A DNA stretch of 64,000 nt, from contig CM043704.1 of NCBI GenBank assembly GCA_023935145.1, positions 98,016,873 through 98,080,872 on the forward strand, read 5' to 3'. The notes below the pieces were generated by a model. The model ran no database searches. It was not told the origin of the DNA and saw only the letters and a program-made list of their open reading frames with translations. The translations under genes were made by a program, and so were the position numbers. Origin of the DNA: Bretschneidera sinensis (Eukaryota > Streptophyta > Magnoliopsida > Brassicales > Akaniaceae). Numbering within the stretch: the stretch's first letter is position 1; each line of letters opens with the position of its first letter. Shown here piece by piece: positions 1 through 10,511 of the stretch.

Positions 1-63
1 GCAAATTACAGTCAAGTCCAGATCTTGAACGACGATGAGGGCGGTGCTGCTGCGACCCTAGAA

Positions 64-190
64 GCGCTCGTGCAGATCTGGAGGAAGAAGAAGAAGGGGG
101 AAGAGAAGGAGAATGGGAAAGGGAAGAAGAAGACAGAGAAAGAGTAAGACGAGGAAGAAGATGAAGAAAAGAAGAAGAGGGATGAAAACG
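64..190. repeat. Purine-rich low-complexity tract
   Basis: Irregular GAA/GAAGA/GGA repeats fill this interval. The long open frame on the opposite strand is only Ser/Phe low complexity and is not a gene. It may be the edge of a larger element cut by the window start. Confidence 0.7.
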
Positions 191-1694
191 ATGATGGAGA
201 ATTACTTTTACCCAAGGGTAGGTAGAACAAAATTTATAAGATAATAACTAATTTTGTCTCACTCTAATTAGTCCAAGATAAACAGTATATTTCTCAAATT
301 AACTATTCATATGAAAATAATTTAATCTTGTTTTAATTTTGTCCCTTAAACCAAACATGCCCTCAATGAATTGAAGAAGCACGGGCGACATATTTGTTTT
401 ATCTAGTCACATTAGCGGGACAATACTCGTGCCTGATTGATCTTTGGAATTGGTGGGCGATGGGAGATCAATTATTCATGACCCAAATTGGAGCTGGCCG
501 AGTGGTCACTCTTCTCTCCTATAATGACAGATGGAAGAAGGTCGTCTCTTTACCATGACTTTGTATTTCGATTCGCGATCAGAACAAAATAAAAGCAACA
601 TATTTGCTACTGTAAAGTAGATTCCTTTACCTTTTTTTTTCTTTCGAAAAAACAAAATGTATAGATTCCTTTACATTTAGTTATATATATTTTTATTTTA
701 AATAGTATTTAATAATAAATGACATGTGAGACGTACGCTATTTTTAAAATATGACACATTATTAACTTATCACATCAATAAATAAGAGAAAATTCTTTCA
801 CGTTAGTGTGAAACTAAATTTTGTTCGATAATTAGCAAGGTGATTTGATTGACACGTTTATGTTAATTTGATAACTAAATTAATATAATTGAAAGATGAT
901 TAATCAAAATCGAAATGGTGTGAAAATTTAGGAACCAAAATGCTGTCTTAAGCCTGTGAAATATTATTCATGGAAAATCAGCCTAGGAAAAAATATTAGA
1001 CTTCAAAAGGGGAGTGCAGAGTTCCAAAGTATAAATGAATTTTGAAATTTTATAATGAATTATTTGAATAGGGATCAAACTTGACTTACATCTAAAATGA
1101 AGAAAAATAATTATTTTCCATAATGTAATTTATAAATCCAATAAGATTCCTTTCAATAATAACAAAAAAGTTTAGATTTACGTTTTAGTGTTTATAAGGA
1201 AAAAATTTTGTCTGACACAATGTCATGAGAGATACATGATACAAGAATCTATCTCATCTTTAAATAGTATGAGAAAAAAAAAATAATATTTTATTTTTAT
1301 TTAAAAATAAAATGAATCTTTGTACTATGTATATTTGGTGTGACTATATTAGACAAAAAAAAAAATTATAAAATTTATTTGTAAGCTACGTGATAATAAG
1401 ACTTGGGTGGTCTGCCTCTTAAATAGAAATAAGGACCCACAACGACCTGGGTTTTTGACCTTAATGGTCATCTCCAAATCCGTGTAAAAAATCTTGTCGG
1501 ATTTCCATCTTCCTCAATACATCAAAAATGTCACACTACCGAGAATAGAAAAGAAATAAGAACGGATTAAAAGAAGAAAAGAATTGTCAGGTATTTTTGG
1601 AGAGAGATAAAATACTTGATAAAAGTAAACACCAACTACAACTGTGAAAGATGTGATGCTTGATGACATGTGATGACAACTGCTTGTGTGAAAT
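191..1694. other. AT-rich stretch without recognisable gene
   Basis: I see no exon, RNA gene or coding motif here. Around 335-355 there is a phrase (aaaccaaacatgccct) resembling the terminus of Tourist-like MITEs, but no partner end is visible, so no element is called. The right part would be the 3' flank of the aldo/keto reductase pseudogene that ends at 1695. Confidence 0.6.
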
Positions 1695-1882
1695 TTACAA
1701 GTTCTCCACAGGGAATCCAATAACAGGAGTTATCTCTGATGCCAAAGATCGAAGCTCATCGACCTCTTCATCGGTGAGTCTTCGGCCACCCAAGTGCCCC
1801 TGCAAATTTCGTACCCTGTTGCATTTTTGGCTCCTGGGATTGGCAAAACATTCTCTTGGGCTATTAACCAGTTGAGTACTAC
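1695..1882 (-). pseudogene. Aldo/keto reductase last exon (At1g06690-like), frameshifted
   Basis: On the minus strand an intron acceptor (..CTATGTAG) is followed by an exon beginning VVLNWLIAQENVLPIPGAKN, the NADPH-binding C-terminal signature of plant chloroplast-type aldo/keto reductases. The frame then slips, and the conserved ending LTDEEVDELRSLASEI..IGFPVENL and stop (1697-1695) are read in another frame. The family reduces aldehydes or ketones with NADPH; At1g06690 is the Arabidopsis relative I recognise. The preceding exons are at 8804-9027, and the intron between now contains Copia-1 and a MITE. The frameshifts here and in the exon at 8944-9027 make this a pseudogene, or an allele with sequencing errors. 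The N-terminal three quarters of the enzyme are not visible in the window. Confidence 0.85.
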
Positions 1883-1962
1883 CTACATAGAGGAGTACGG
1901 TATTATGAAAATCACAGAAAAATTTGCACTTCTGGTGTACTTGGTGAATCTATAATTATGAT

Positions 1963-2796
1963 CGTTAGAAATCACCTTGACAAGATGCCCAGGTGGTGAT
2001 CTTCCAAACACCCAAGTCTTGAATGACTTGTAGAAAGAATTTCAGCAATCGAACACAAGAACAGAAAATCAAAGAAAGAAAGAAGACAAGTAATTTGTTG
2101 TCGAGGTTCGGCAATGTGCCTACGTCCCCGTGAGTTCCTCCGAACTCTCTGCACTATCTCAATGGTTCTTACAAAGTTACAGCAATCCCCTTCAAGAATC
2201 CAAGTTCTTGAAGAAACAAGAAGAGAACGAGAAAGTGATAGACCTATTACAATGCTTTCTATCAATTCTCTACTAACCTCTCTTCTTTACAACCAGCCAC
2301 ACTACAAGAGTCCCTCTTGTGTTTATGTCTCTCACACAATTCTCTCTTAGTGTTTACAATGATCTCACAATGTCACAAAACTCTCTTGTATGTGTGTTTT
2401 TGTATCTTGTATTATCTTATGAAATGAGGCATTGAGAACCCCTTTTATAGCCTCTTAATTCTTGGACATTCTTGTGAGTCATTATCTCCCTTTGATCATG
2501 TTCTTCCTTTAATCTCAGCCCTACATCACTCTCCAAGTGATACTTTGTGTTTTGGTGTGGTGCTGTGTGCTGCGGCGTGACTTGATGCTGCAGCCTCCTG
2601 ATGCTGTGCGCACACATCCTGCCTGCAGGCAGAAACTTCCACAGCAGTGTGTCTGACCTTCCCATGCTCAAAATTGAAGCACACACATGTGTGCAACCTT
2701 ATAACTTGCTGAACTTTGATATCCCACAATTGGTTTGGACATTAACTAAACTTAGACCATGTTTGGACATGTTTGAAACTTAGACAAATAACAACA
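1963..2796 (-). repeat. Copia-1 3' LTR
   Basis: This copy matches 6464-7298 throughout. The outer terminal dinucleotide has mutated: the plus strand reads CG at 1963 where the other LTR reads TG. It ends ..ACAACA at 2796, directly next to the polypurine tract. Confidence 0.95.
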
Positions 2797-2809
2797 ATCT
2801 CTACCTTTG
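2797..2809 (-). other. Copia-1 polypurine tract
   Basis: The minus strand reads CAAAGGTAGAGAT immediately upstream of the 3' LTR. This is the usual position and composition of the plus-strand primer in copia elements. Confidence 0.7.
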
Positions 2810-2996
2810 TCTAAGTGTTCAAAAAACCTGAACCATTGTGCAGAAAGCTTCGGGATCCAAACTCATATTGAGTTACCAATTAACCAACTCCATTCCTAAG
2901 AAGTCTAAGGCAATGATTGGACCTTCTTAGAGGTAGAACCTTGGTGCCTAAATCTGCAGGACTTTTCTCCGTGGTCTTCTTGTCAACATGAATGCA

Positions 2997-4472
2997 TCAT
3001 TTCGTACCATTTTCCAGAATGTAATGATACCAAACATCCATATGCTCTGTCCCCTCATGGAACACTGGATTCCTCCATAAGTTCTCCACACTTTGGCTAT
3101 CCAAAGACACCACAACCTGCTCTTTTAGGACCTCCCACTCATCCAAAAACCCTTTGCACCCCACAGCCTCATTTATGGCTTCCATAGCTGTTATGCATTC
3201 TGCCCCGGTTGTTATGAGTGCTACCATTGGCTGCCACTGAGCCTCCTTGTTCCTCAGCAACCACTTCATCCCAAGCCAATGCTCTTTTCCGGGATTACTC
3301 ATAATTTTGCTGAGAACACCCATTGCCCAAGAAACCCTCAACCGGCTTCTCTCCTTTTCTTGGATGATTCTCATCCCAAGGATCTTTTGTGCAAGACTGA
3401 GATCCTTCCTCTCGAACTCCTCACTAAGTTGAGATGTAAACCTTTCCATCCTCTTCTTGTTGTTCCAAACTAACAGCCCATCAATGACATAGGTGAGGAT
3501 ACTCACCATCTTCTCCACCTTGTGTCCAGGTGAGAAAGTTTCTGTGAAACCTATGTCTTCTCTTCTTGTGAACCCATTCGCCACCAGCCTAGCCATATTC
3601 CGGACTTCATCTCTTGGAGGGCACCCTTCTTTGATCTTGTAAGTGCACTTATATTCTACAACTTTATGATTTCCTGGAATTTTTACCAATTCCCAGAAGT
3701 TGTTCTTCCTCAAAGAATCTATTTCTCCCTCCATAGCCAGCTGCCACTTTGACGAATCCTTACACTCCATGGCATCCGTGTAAGTTTCTTGTTCACTCAT
3801 CTCTCCTTCTGTCCAAGGAGCTGCTGCATCCGTAGCATCCGCAAACCCACATCTTGAACGTGGTCCGACCAGCCTTCTTTCCTGGTCTCTTATGAGCTGA
3901 AAGTCCTTTTGACTTGCTGTAGCATCCTCTTCTTGTTCAGCCTCTTCTTGAATTTCTTGAGCTTGACAATCATCCGAGGGCTCTACCTGGTCCGAACCCT
4001 CTTGCCTCCTTTGCTCTACCTGAACAGAATCTCCCTTGATGCTATGCTCAACAATTTCTGAATTGGTTTGCTCACTAGCCCTTGCAGGGTTAGTATTCTC
4101 CAAGTAGGGAAATAGCAATTTATTAAAAATAACATCCCTACTTATTATGAGTTTAAATCCTTCTTTTTCTAAGGACCACAACCTGTACCCCTTAGCCCCT
4201 TCCCTATATCCTAGAAACACATATTTTCTAGATCCTAGGCTAAGCTTATCCTCCTTTTGGAGTGCATACGCAGCACACCCAAAAGTCCTATGGTTGTCCA
4301 ACTCAGGGGGTTTTCCACTCCACAACTCTTCGGGAGTCTTATGGTATACAATCCTAGAGGGTGATCTATTAATCAAATATGCAGCTGTAGCTACAGCTTC
4401 TCCCCAAAAATATTTTGGTAACCCGGATCCTATTAGCGTGCACCTAACTTTTTTCATAAGGGTCTTATTCAA
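2997..4472 (-). pseudogene. Copia-1 pol, part 2: integrase C-terminus, collapsed RT and RNase H
   Basis: A 491-codon open frame. It starts inside the integrase (NKTLMKKVRCTLIGSGLPKY, then FGCAAYAL and FLGYREGAKGYRLW), passes an acidic linker, and enters RT_2 (PF07727) at WELVKIPG and FTETFSPG. Only about a dozen residues later comes YVIDGLLV, the degraded YVDD box. About 100 residues of RT core, including the LDVKTAF aspartate, are therefore missing without breaking the frame. RNase H is also shortened (GKEHWLGMKWLL, then DSQSVENL and NPVFHEGTEHMDV). A stop at 2997 is followed by more RNase H tail in frame (HVDKKTTEKSPADLGTK, about 2940-2985). Enzymatically dead. Confidence 0.9.
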
Positions 4473-4490
4473 TAACTCAGCAACTCAATT

Positions 4491-5738
4491 TTACTGAGGA
4501 GTTTCCACAACCGTCCTATGTCTTAGAATGCCATTTAACCTACAGAATTGATCAAGTTCTTGGTTAAAAATTTCTAAGCCATTATCGGTTCTTATCCCCT
4601 TAACTACTCTACCCATTTGAGTCTCAACCAGCCCTTTCCACACCACTAACTTATTCAATACATCTGATTTATTTTTCACCAAATAAACCCACACTTTTCT
4701 TGAATAATCATCAATTAAAGACAGAAAGTAAATGTTACCTTCCTGTGTTGGTGTCCTTGCTGGTCCCCAAAGGTCCTCATGAATGTAGTCAAGAATGCCC
4801 TTAGACTTGTGCACTTCGGTGTTGAAGCTGACCCGATGTTGCTGCCCAAAAACACAGCTCTTACAAAAATCCATTTCTTCTATTTTGTCACCACCAAGTA
4901 GACCTTCCTTGCTAAGTACTTGCAGGCCCTTTTCGCTCATGTGTCTCAAGCGAGTGTGCCAAAGGGCTGCCTTATCCAGCTCAGCCATCAAGCTTGCTAC
5001 TTGATCATTGGTTTCTGTTTCTCCGATCATCTCATAGAGTCCATCATTTCTTGCTGCCTTGATCACTACCAAAGATCTATTGGCCACCTTGATCTTTCCT
5101 CCCTCTATCTTGCATGTATAGCCCATGGAATCCAGCTGCCCCAATGAGATCAAGTTCCTCTTCAAATCTGGAACATACCTCACATTTTCCAGCAGCCTTG
5201 TGACTCCATCAAACATCCTCAATTGGATGTCTCCAATCTCTCTCACTTGGCAAGAATTATCATTCCCCAAGAAGACTCTTCCATCATTGATCTTCTTGAA
5301 ATTCTTGAACCATTCTTTGTGAGGGCTCATATGATGAGTGCACCTGGTATCCAAGATCCATTTCCCGCTGCCTTCTTGCCCCTTGCTCACACTTGAGCAC
5401 ACAACAAGAACATCATCATCTTGCTGTTCTGTTTTGGCAACCGAAGCCTCTCCATTCTTGGTATGGCTTCTCCTCTCATCCCACATCCTCTTCTTGCAAT
5501 CTTTCTTGAAATGGCCCTCCTTGTTACAGTAGAAGCACCTCCTTCCTCCAACCCTTGGTTTAGAGTGTGCTCTCCTATAGCTTTCTCCTCTACCATTGTC
5601 CCGGTAGTAGCCATTGTTACTGCCATTCCGAGCTGCTGGCCTTCCTCTTATGAACAGCCCTTCACCACTTGATGTCTCCTTCATCTTGGCTTTGAAATCA
5701 TGTGCCCTTATGGCATTGATCACAATCTCCTTTGTCAA
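4491..5738 (-). pseudogene. Copia-1 pol, part 1: gag zinc knuckle, protease, integrase core
   Basis: The frame contains a CCHC knuckle (CFYCNKEGHFKKDCKKR), an aspartic protease motif WILDTRCTHHM in which the usual DSG/DTG is DTR, a gag_pre-integrs segment (WHTRLRHMSEKGLQ..CKSCVFGQ) and the rve integrase core (DLWGP, DDYSRKVWVYL, RTDNGLEIF). It ends at two nearby nonsense codons (TAA and TGA, about 4480-4493) where the conserved PQQNGVAE motif should be. The 5' side joins gag by a frame change near 5700-5740. Confidence 0.92.
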
Positions 5739-6201
5739 AGCAATCTGGAGGTGAATTTAATAAAATAACAGCCAATTGTTCATCCGGAAAAGAAATGCTA
5801 CAGCTATTTAAATCTTGAACTAGCTTATTAAAGACATCAAGATTATCTTGCAACTCCTTACTAGGGTCCATTTTAAAAGCAAAGATTCTTTTAAGAAGAT
5901 AAATTTTGTTAGGGAGAGTTTTGGTAAGAAACAACTCATCTAGTTTCTTCCATATGACAGCTGGATCCTCCGAGTCTCCACACTCCCTTGTGACGCTATC
6001 CGACATGTGCAAGAAAATGGTGTTGTAAGCCATATTCTTCATCTTGATCCACTAGTCCTCCATGACACTTGCTGGAAAAGCATCATCTTCTCCAATAGCC
6101 AAGTCCACTTTCTACTGCACTAGAACCGCCTTGATCTTCCGCTTCCATAGGGCAAAGTCCCCCTTTCCATCAAACTTCTCCACACAGAAATTTGAAGCCA
6201 T
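5698..6201 (-). pseudogene. Copia-1 gag N-terminus (UBN2 family)
   Basis: The ATG at 6201 opens MASNFCVEKFDGKGDFALWK, the usual start of copia gag (PF14223). Two in-frame TAG codons interrupt the first 60 codons. The longest clean piece (6042-5698) contains WKKLDELFLTKTLPNKIYLL and a LNSCSISFPDEQLAV stretch typical of the capsid region. A frameshift then leads to the next open frame at 5738. Confidence 0.88.
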
Positions 6202-6450
6202 CTTTTGTGGACAAGATCCCTGATTTGTGCACTAACCACAACTACTTTCTTCAACCTCAAGAACACAGATCGAAGATGGATCTTTAACACCGTTCTTGAA
6301 TCAACCTTCAAGAACATGACCGGATCTTGATCTTTACACCATTCTTGAATCACCCAAGAAGTTTGATATTTGATTCTTGGAGTCTTGGCTCCGTACCTTC
6401 TACTTCTTATTCCGATAACCAGCTGCTGTGCTCTGATACCACTGTCCAAA

Positions 6451-6462
6451 GCTCTGATACCA
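6451..6462 (-). other. Copia-1 primer-binding site
   Basis: The minus strand reads TGGTATCAGAGC, one base inside the 5' LTR. It is complementary to the 3' end of initiator tRNA-Met. The same phrase with part of the LTR edge is duplicated 21 bp away (6430-6450). Confidence 0.92.
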
Positions 6463-6463
6463 C

Positions 6464-7298
6464 TGTTGGAAATCACCTTGACAAGATGCCCAGGTGGTGA
6501 TCTTCCAAACACCCAAGTCTTGAATGACTTGTAGAAAGAATTTCAGCAATCGAACACAAGAATAGAAAATCAAAGAAAGAAAGAAGACAAGTAATTTGTT
6601 GTCGAGGCTTGGTAATGTGCCTATGTCCCCGTGAGTTCCTCCGAACTCTCTGCACTACCTCAATGGTTCTTACAAAGTTACAACAATCCCCTTCAAGAAT
6701 CCAAGTTCTTGAAGAAACAAGAAGAGAACGAGAAAGTGATAGACCTATTACAATGCTTTCTATCAATTCTCTACTAACATCTCTTCTTTACAACCAGCCT
6801 CACTACAAGAGTCCCTCTTGTGTTTATGTCTCTCACACAATTCTCTCTTAGTGTTTACAATGATCTCACAATGTCACAAAACTCTCTTGTATGTGTGTTT
6901 TTGTATCTTGTATTATCTTATGAAATGAGGCCTTGAGAACCCCTTTTATAGCCTCTTAATTCTTGGACATTCTTGTGAGTCATTATCCTCCCTTTGATCA
7001 TGTTCTTCCTTTAATCTCAGCCCTACATCACTCTCCAAGTGATGCTGTGTGTTTTGGTGTGGTGCTGTGTGCTGCGGCGTGACCTGATGCTGCAGCCCCC
7101 TGATGCTGTGCGCACACCTCCTGCCTGTGGGCAGAAACTTCCACAGCAGTGTGTCTGACCTTCCCATGCTCAAAATTGAAGCACACGCATGTGTGCAACC
7201 TTATAACTTGCTGAACTTTGATATCCCACAATTGGTTTGGACATTAACCAAACTTAGACCATGTTTGGACATGTTTGAAACTTAGACAAATAACAACA
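6464..7298 (-). repeat. Copia-1 5' LTR
   Basis: It begins TGTTGG on the plus strand and ends ..ACAACA, so it carries TG..CA termini. The R/U5-proximal part contains an imperfect GTG/CTG-rich segment (about 7040-7150). It should hold the element's promoter, reading leftward. Confidence 0.95.
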
Positions 7299-7303
7299 AT
7301 GAT

Positions 7304-7886
7304 CCAATAGAAGTCTACTTCGACTACAATCCATTACAATTATGGAACAGTCTACATAAATAAAACATACACAAATGTCAGTCTAAGACGCAAGGTGTAT
7401 GCCCTCTAAATGAAAATTAATACCCAAGGCTTCTGAATGTTCATGCCTGTGTATACAACACAGCTTTAAGATATTCTTAGTACATGAATTTAACGTGCCA
7501 TCCAACAATATGATTATGGCTTCACATAGCACAAGGAATCCCATGGTAAAACCTACCATAATGCACCATACATCAGAGTGTCTAAGGCTCCATGAATTAC
7601 CAAGGATCCATTGTAAATACCTCTCTCAATAGTTTCACTCAAGAAGGTTCTGCGAGCAGCCTTCATGCCCTTCTTGTGAGTCTCTACTCATTATTGATCT
7701 AACTTATACTGAAAATTAATGGTAATCCTGACTCCTCAATACTCATTTGAAGAGGCTCAACTAGAAACATAATCCTTTATACATACTCAAAGAGGGTTAT
7801 CTTACACTCTTTTATAGGGTGGTTTGAGGGTTTTGGCTCAGTTCTTAGAGCAAAAGTTACGCCGAGGAGGATGTAAGAATCCTTAA
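7304..7886. other. Intronic stretch of the aldo/keto reductase pseudogene
   Basis: No coding or RNA signal recognised. By position it is intron between the exons at 8804-8866 and 1695-1882, displaced by Copia-1. Confidence 0.55.
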
Positions 7887-8253
7887 GGCTCTGTTTTGTA
7901 GAGAAGATGGAATGGTGAGAGGAGAGAAAAATGAGAAGAAATAATGAATTGATCATTTCCTTCTATATCTCGGTAGAGAGGATGGAAAAATGGGAGAAAT
8001 AAGAAAAAGACAAAAAAACTAGTTATTACATCTCTTAGTTTAGTTTCCACTCTCCAATACTCCATATTAGGGAGAATTGTACTTTTAACTCCATTTTAGG
8101 GAGAATTGTACTTTTAACTCCATATTAGGGAGAATTGTACTTTTAGAAAGAAAACTTCAATCTTTTCACTTTTTTCTCATACCAATCAAGAGAAAAATAC
8201 TTCCTATTCTTCCTCTCATTTCCTGTCATTTTTCTTTCCTACCAAACACAATC
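7887..8253. mobile_element. Tourist-like (PIF/Harbinger) MITE, 367 bp
   Basis: The left end reads GGCTCTGTTTTGTAG and the right end, reverse-complemented, GATTGTGTTTGGTAG, an imperfect inverted repeat with the TGTTTGGTAG core common in Tourist-like MITEs. A TAA duplication flanks it (7884-7886, 8254-8256), the expected 3-bp target. No coding capacity. The interior is purine-rich on one side and pyrimidine-rich on the other and holds a 29-bp tandem repeat. Confidence 0.6.
8061..8147. repeat. 29-bp tandem repeat, three copies, inside the MITE
   Basis: Three adjacent copies start at 8061, 8090 and 8119, each containing TAGGGAGAATTGTACTTTTA. Only one or two bases differ among them. Confidence 0.95.
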
Positions 8254-8803
8254 TAAAAGAGGCTCCTCCTTGAGGCAATATTTCCATAGGGGTCTTTCCA
8301 TGGGATAGATTATTATCATTTGCCTTCTTTAGGGAGAACAATTGTCATCCAGCACATGACTCAACAGCAAAGCTTCAAAAATATTTTTGTAGAAGCCAAA
8401 CAATAACCATGTATCTTAATGCATATTATGCATTTACGGACACAATAAATAAACTTTATCGTTATAATATTAAGGTATGATGAAAATAGTCTTTTTAGGC
8501 TAGGCGACAGACCAAATTCTTCCTGGTATGTTCCAAATCCAATGAATCACATCCATTCTTCCTGGTATCTTCCTAAGGACTGCATCACAGTCTCCCTAAG
8601 CTATAGCTTCTAACCATGCCATTTCATTGATTTTTATGAGGACAACTTACCATTAAAAAGGGAAAAAAAATTACGAAAGCAGGAGTTTCTTTGCTGAATA
8701 GCTGTTACTGATGCATCAAGAGGTTTGAAGCAACAAACCCCAGAGCTTCCATATATACTGATCATATCAAACTAAACATGCTAACACGAGGAGAAGAATG
8801 AAC
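8254..8803. other. Intronic stretch of the aldo/keto reductase pseudogene
   Basis: This continues the last intron between the MITE and the exon at 8804-8866. No coding signal recognised. Confidence 0.5.
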
Positions 8804-9027
8804 CTGTGTGGGAGTTCTGCTGTACTTCTCTCCTATTTCCTTGATTCTGTTGAACAAAGGTTGGAGCTCCATAGCATAAAAGTACTTGAGCAACCAAATT
8901 GGAACTTGAGGTATTGAGTTTTCATGGGTTTCTTAAGGCTTACCCTTGTTAAAAAATCAGGAGTGTAAATCCGGCTTTGGATGGTCAGTGGGTGGATTTT
9001 CTGGCGTATACTTCCCAGTAAGTGCAA
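8804..9027 (-). pseudogene. Aldo/keto reductase penultimate two exons
   Basis: Two exons on the minus strand. Exon A (9027-8944) follows an acceptor TTTGCAG and begins ALTGKYTPENPPT; a one-base slip then moves the conserved SRIYTPDFLTR to another frame, ending at a GTAAGC donor. Exon B (8866-8804) encodes LQPLFNRIKEIGEKYSRTPT plus one Gln in an intact 21-codon frame with a CAG|GTTC donor. These align in order with the region before LNWLIAQ.. in At1g06690-type aldo/keto reductases; the next exon is at 1695-1882. Earlier exons were not found to the right, so the gene copy is truncated as well as frameshifted. Confidence 0.82.
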
Positions 9028-9909
9028 CTGCAAAGCAAAGAAGATCATATGGAAGTTTTTCTTAACATTGATCACCTTGTTAAAACATCTGAATCACTAC
9101 AGCTACTTATCCAACCAAATTGTACTTGATCATTATAGACTAATCAAACAATTATCAAAGGATTTATACCACAAAGTTTGGTCTCTTCTTACATAGTTAT
9201 ATGTGACGAGCTAACAACATACCCAAAAGAATTTCACCATCTTCCCTCCTGACCACAGTCACTGTAACTCCCCCCTGGTATTTCACCTATACCTACAGAG
9301 CAACAAAGAATCATCACATGGTCTTGTGATATGGGATACCATCACTGGAGACTCTGGTCACCGTTAAGTTTGATACCATCACTGGAGAGGATCCCGGCAA
9401 GAGGATCCACTAAGGAAGGAACCACACATGATCACACCCAAAAAGTTAAGCCAACAGGTTTTGGATTCACCTCCTTTTCCACGCCCACTTCTTTGTGATA
9501 TGGGATACCAATCTCACAAGCATCTGAACCACAATAATGCTCAATCACGTACGTAAAGTCAGTAACTTGGTGACTTCTTGAAGGTTCGTTTCCTCTGAGG
9601 CTCTAACAAATGGAACCAAAGCCGTAATTCAGTTTCAATGAAATAATTTGGTACACTCTCGATTTAATGATGCGCTCTAAAATGGCTCGCAAGTGAAGAG
9701 TAGATAAGTCGTTGACACCTAAAGGAGTGGGCATGACGTGACTTTTAGAAAGGTGAAAGAACACAAAATGAAGAAGTATGTTTGCATGGCATTTGAAAGT
9801 GCAGAGCCGCGATGTTGAAGAGTGATGACTCCCCATGGTTTGAGGCTTTGACTCACCATAGTATTGGGTGCATCTAGAATATAAGAAAATTCTTAAGTAA
9901 ATATGTATA
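9028..9909. other. Non-coding or unrecognised stretch
   Basis: A short block at about 9228-9286 on the minus strand is bounded by AG and GT and reads KYQGGVTVTVVRREDGEILL, and an open frame near 9440-9600 reads ..DFTYVIEHYCGSDACEIG..; I recognise neither. Local duplications occur: gataccatcactggaga appears near 9339 and 9371, and tgtgatatgggatacca near 9327 and 9494. Confidence 0.4.
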
Positions 9910-9914
9910 ATAAG

Positions 9915-10446
9915 TGTGAGGAAAAATTACGGGTCGAAGCTAACACACAACTAAAGCGAAACGAGAAAAATGAAGATAAACTAAACACAAATATTTTACG
10001 TGGAAAAACCCTGAACAAATTGGGGTAAAAAAAACCACGGGCAAGTGTAGGAGGATTTCACTATGGTAAAATAGGGATTACAACACCTTCTCTCTAATTA
10101 CAATGAGATAACAATTGTCAAATCTCTATTGTAATAGGAGAAACAACTCTCTCACAAAATCGGGAAAATATTACTTACAAAGAATGAACAAATTTTCCTT
10201 TCTAAGTAGTAACTCTCAAGAAAACTCTCAAACACTCTCTAATACTCTTCTTGGTGTGTATATTTGATTACAAATGAGAGCCTATTTATAGGCTTCAAGA
10301 ACACTATTTTTCATTCACATGAACACTATTGTTCATTCACATGGCCACTATTGTTCATTCACATGAACACAATTGTTCATTCACATGGCCACCTTTGTAT
10401 TTTGGAGAAAGTGGCTTTACCACTAAAAAGGCCATCTCTCATTACA
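9915..10446 (-). repeat. Copia-2 3' LTR
   Basis: It starts TGTGAGG and ends ATTACA on the plus strand. It carries four copies of a 22-bp repeat (10299-10386), against three in the other LTR, which explains the length difference (532 versus 509 bp). Confidence 0.94.
10299..10386. repeat. 22-bp tandem repeat in Copia-2 LTR, four copies
   Basis: Units start at 10299, 10321, 10343 and 10365, each containing TTCATTCACAT, with GAACAC and GGCCAC variants. The 5' LTR holds three (14861-14926). Confidence 0.95.
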
Positions 10447-10458
10447 TTCTCCCACTTA
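10447..10458 (-). other. Copia-2 polypurine tract
   Basis: The minus strand reads TAAGTGGGAGAA directly before the 3' LTR. Confidence 0.75.
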
Positions 10459-10511
10459 AAGTCACTTTCGTAATCCTTCCATCCTTCCTCATTTGCCAAA
10501 TCCATGTTTGC

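Larger units (their letters stand above)
1963..7298 (-). mobile_element. Ty1-copia LTR retrotransposon Copia-1 (5.3 kb, defective)
   Basis: Two LTRs of about 834 bp (1963-2796, 6464-7298) bracket a 3.67-kb interior coding gag-pol on the minus strand. A perfect 5-bp target duplication ATGAT flanks the element (1958-1962 and 7299-7303). A primer-binding site matching the 3' end of initiator tRNA-Met (6451-6462) and a purine tract (2797-2809) are in place. Domain order gag, protease, integrase, RT, RNase H defines copia (integrase before RT). Two in-frame stops in gag, two nonsense codons in integrase, deletions in RT and loss of the catalytic Asp pair make it non-autonomous. It sits in the last intron of the aldo/keto reductase pseudogene. 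LTRs differ by roughly 2-3 percent by eye, pointing to a fairly recent insertion. Confidence 0.96.

Noticed and set aside
12..230. 72-codon minus-strand frame rich in Ser and Phe
   Set aside because: It is the translation of a purine-rich low-complexity tract; no start context, domain or splice evidence.
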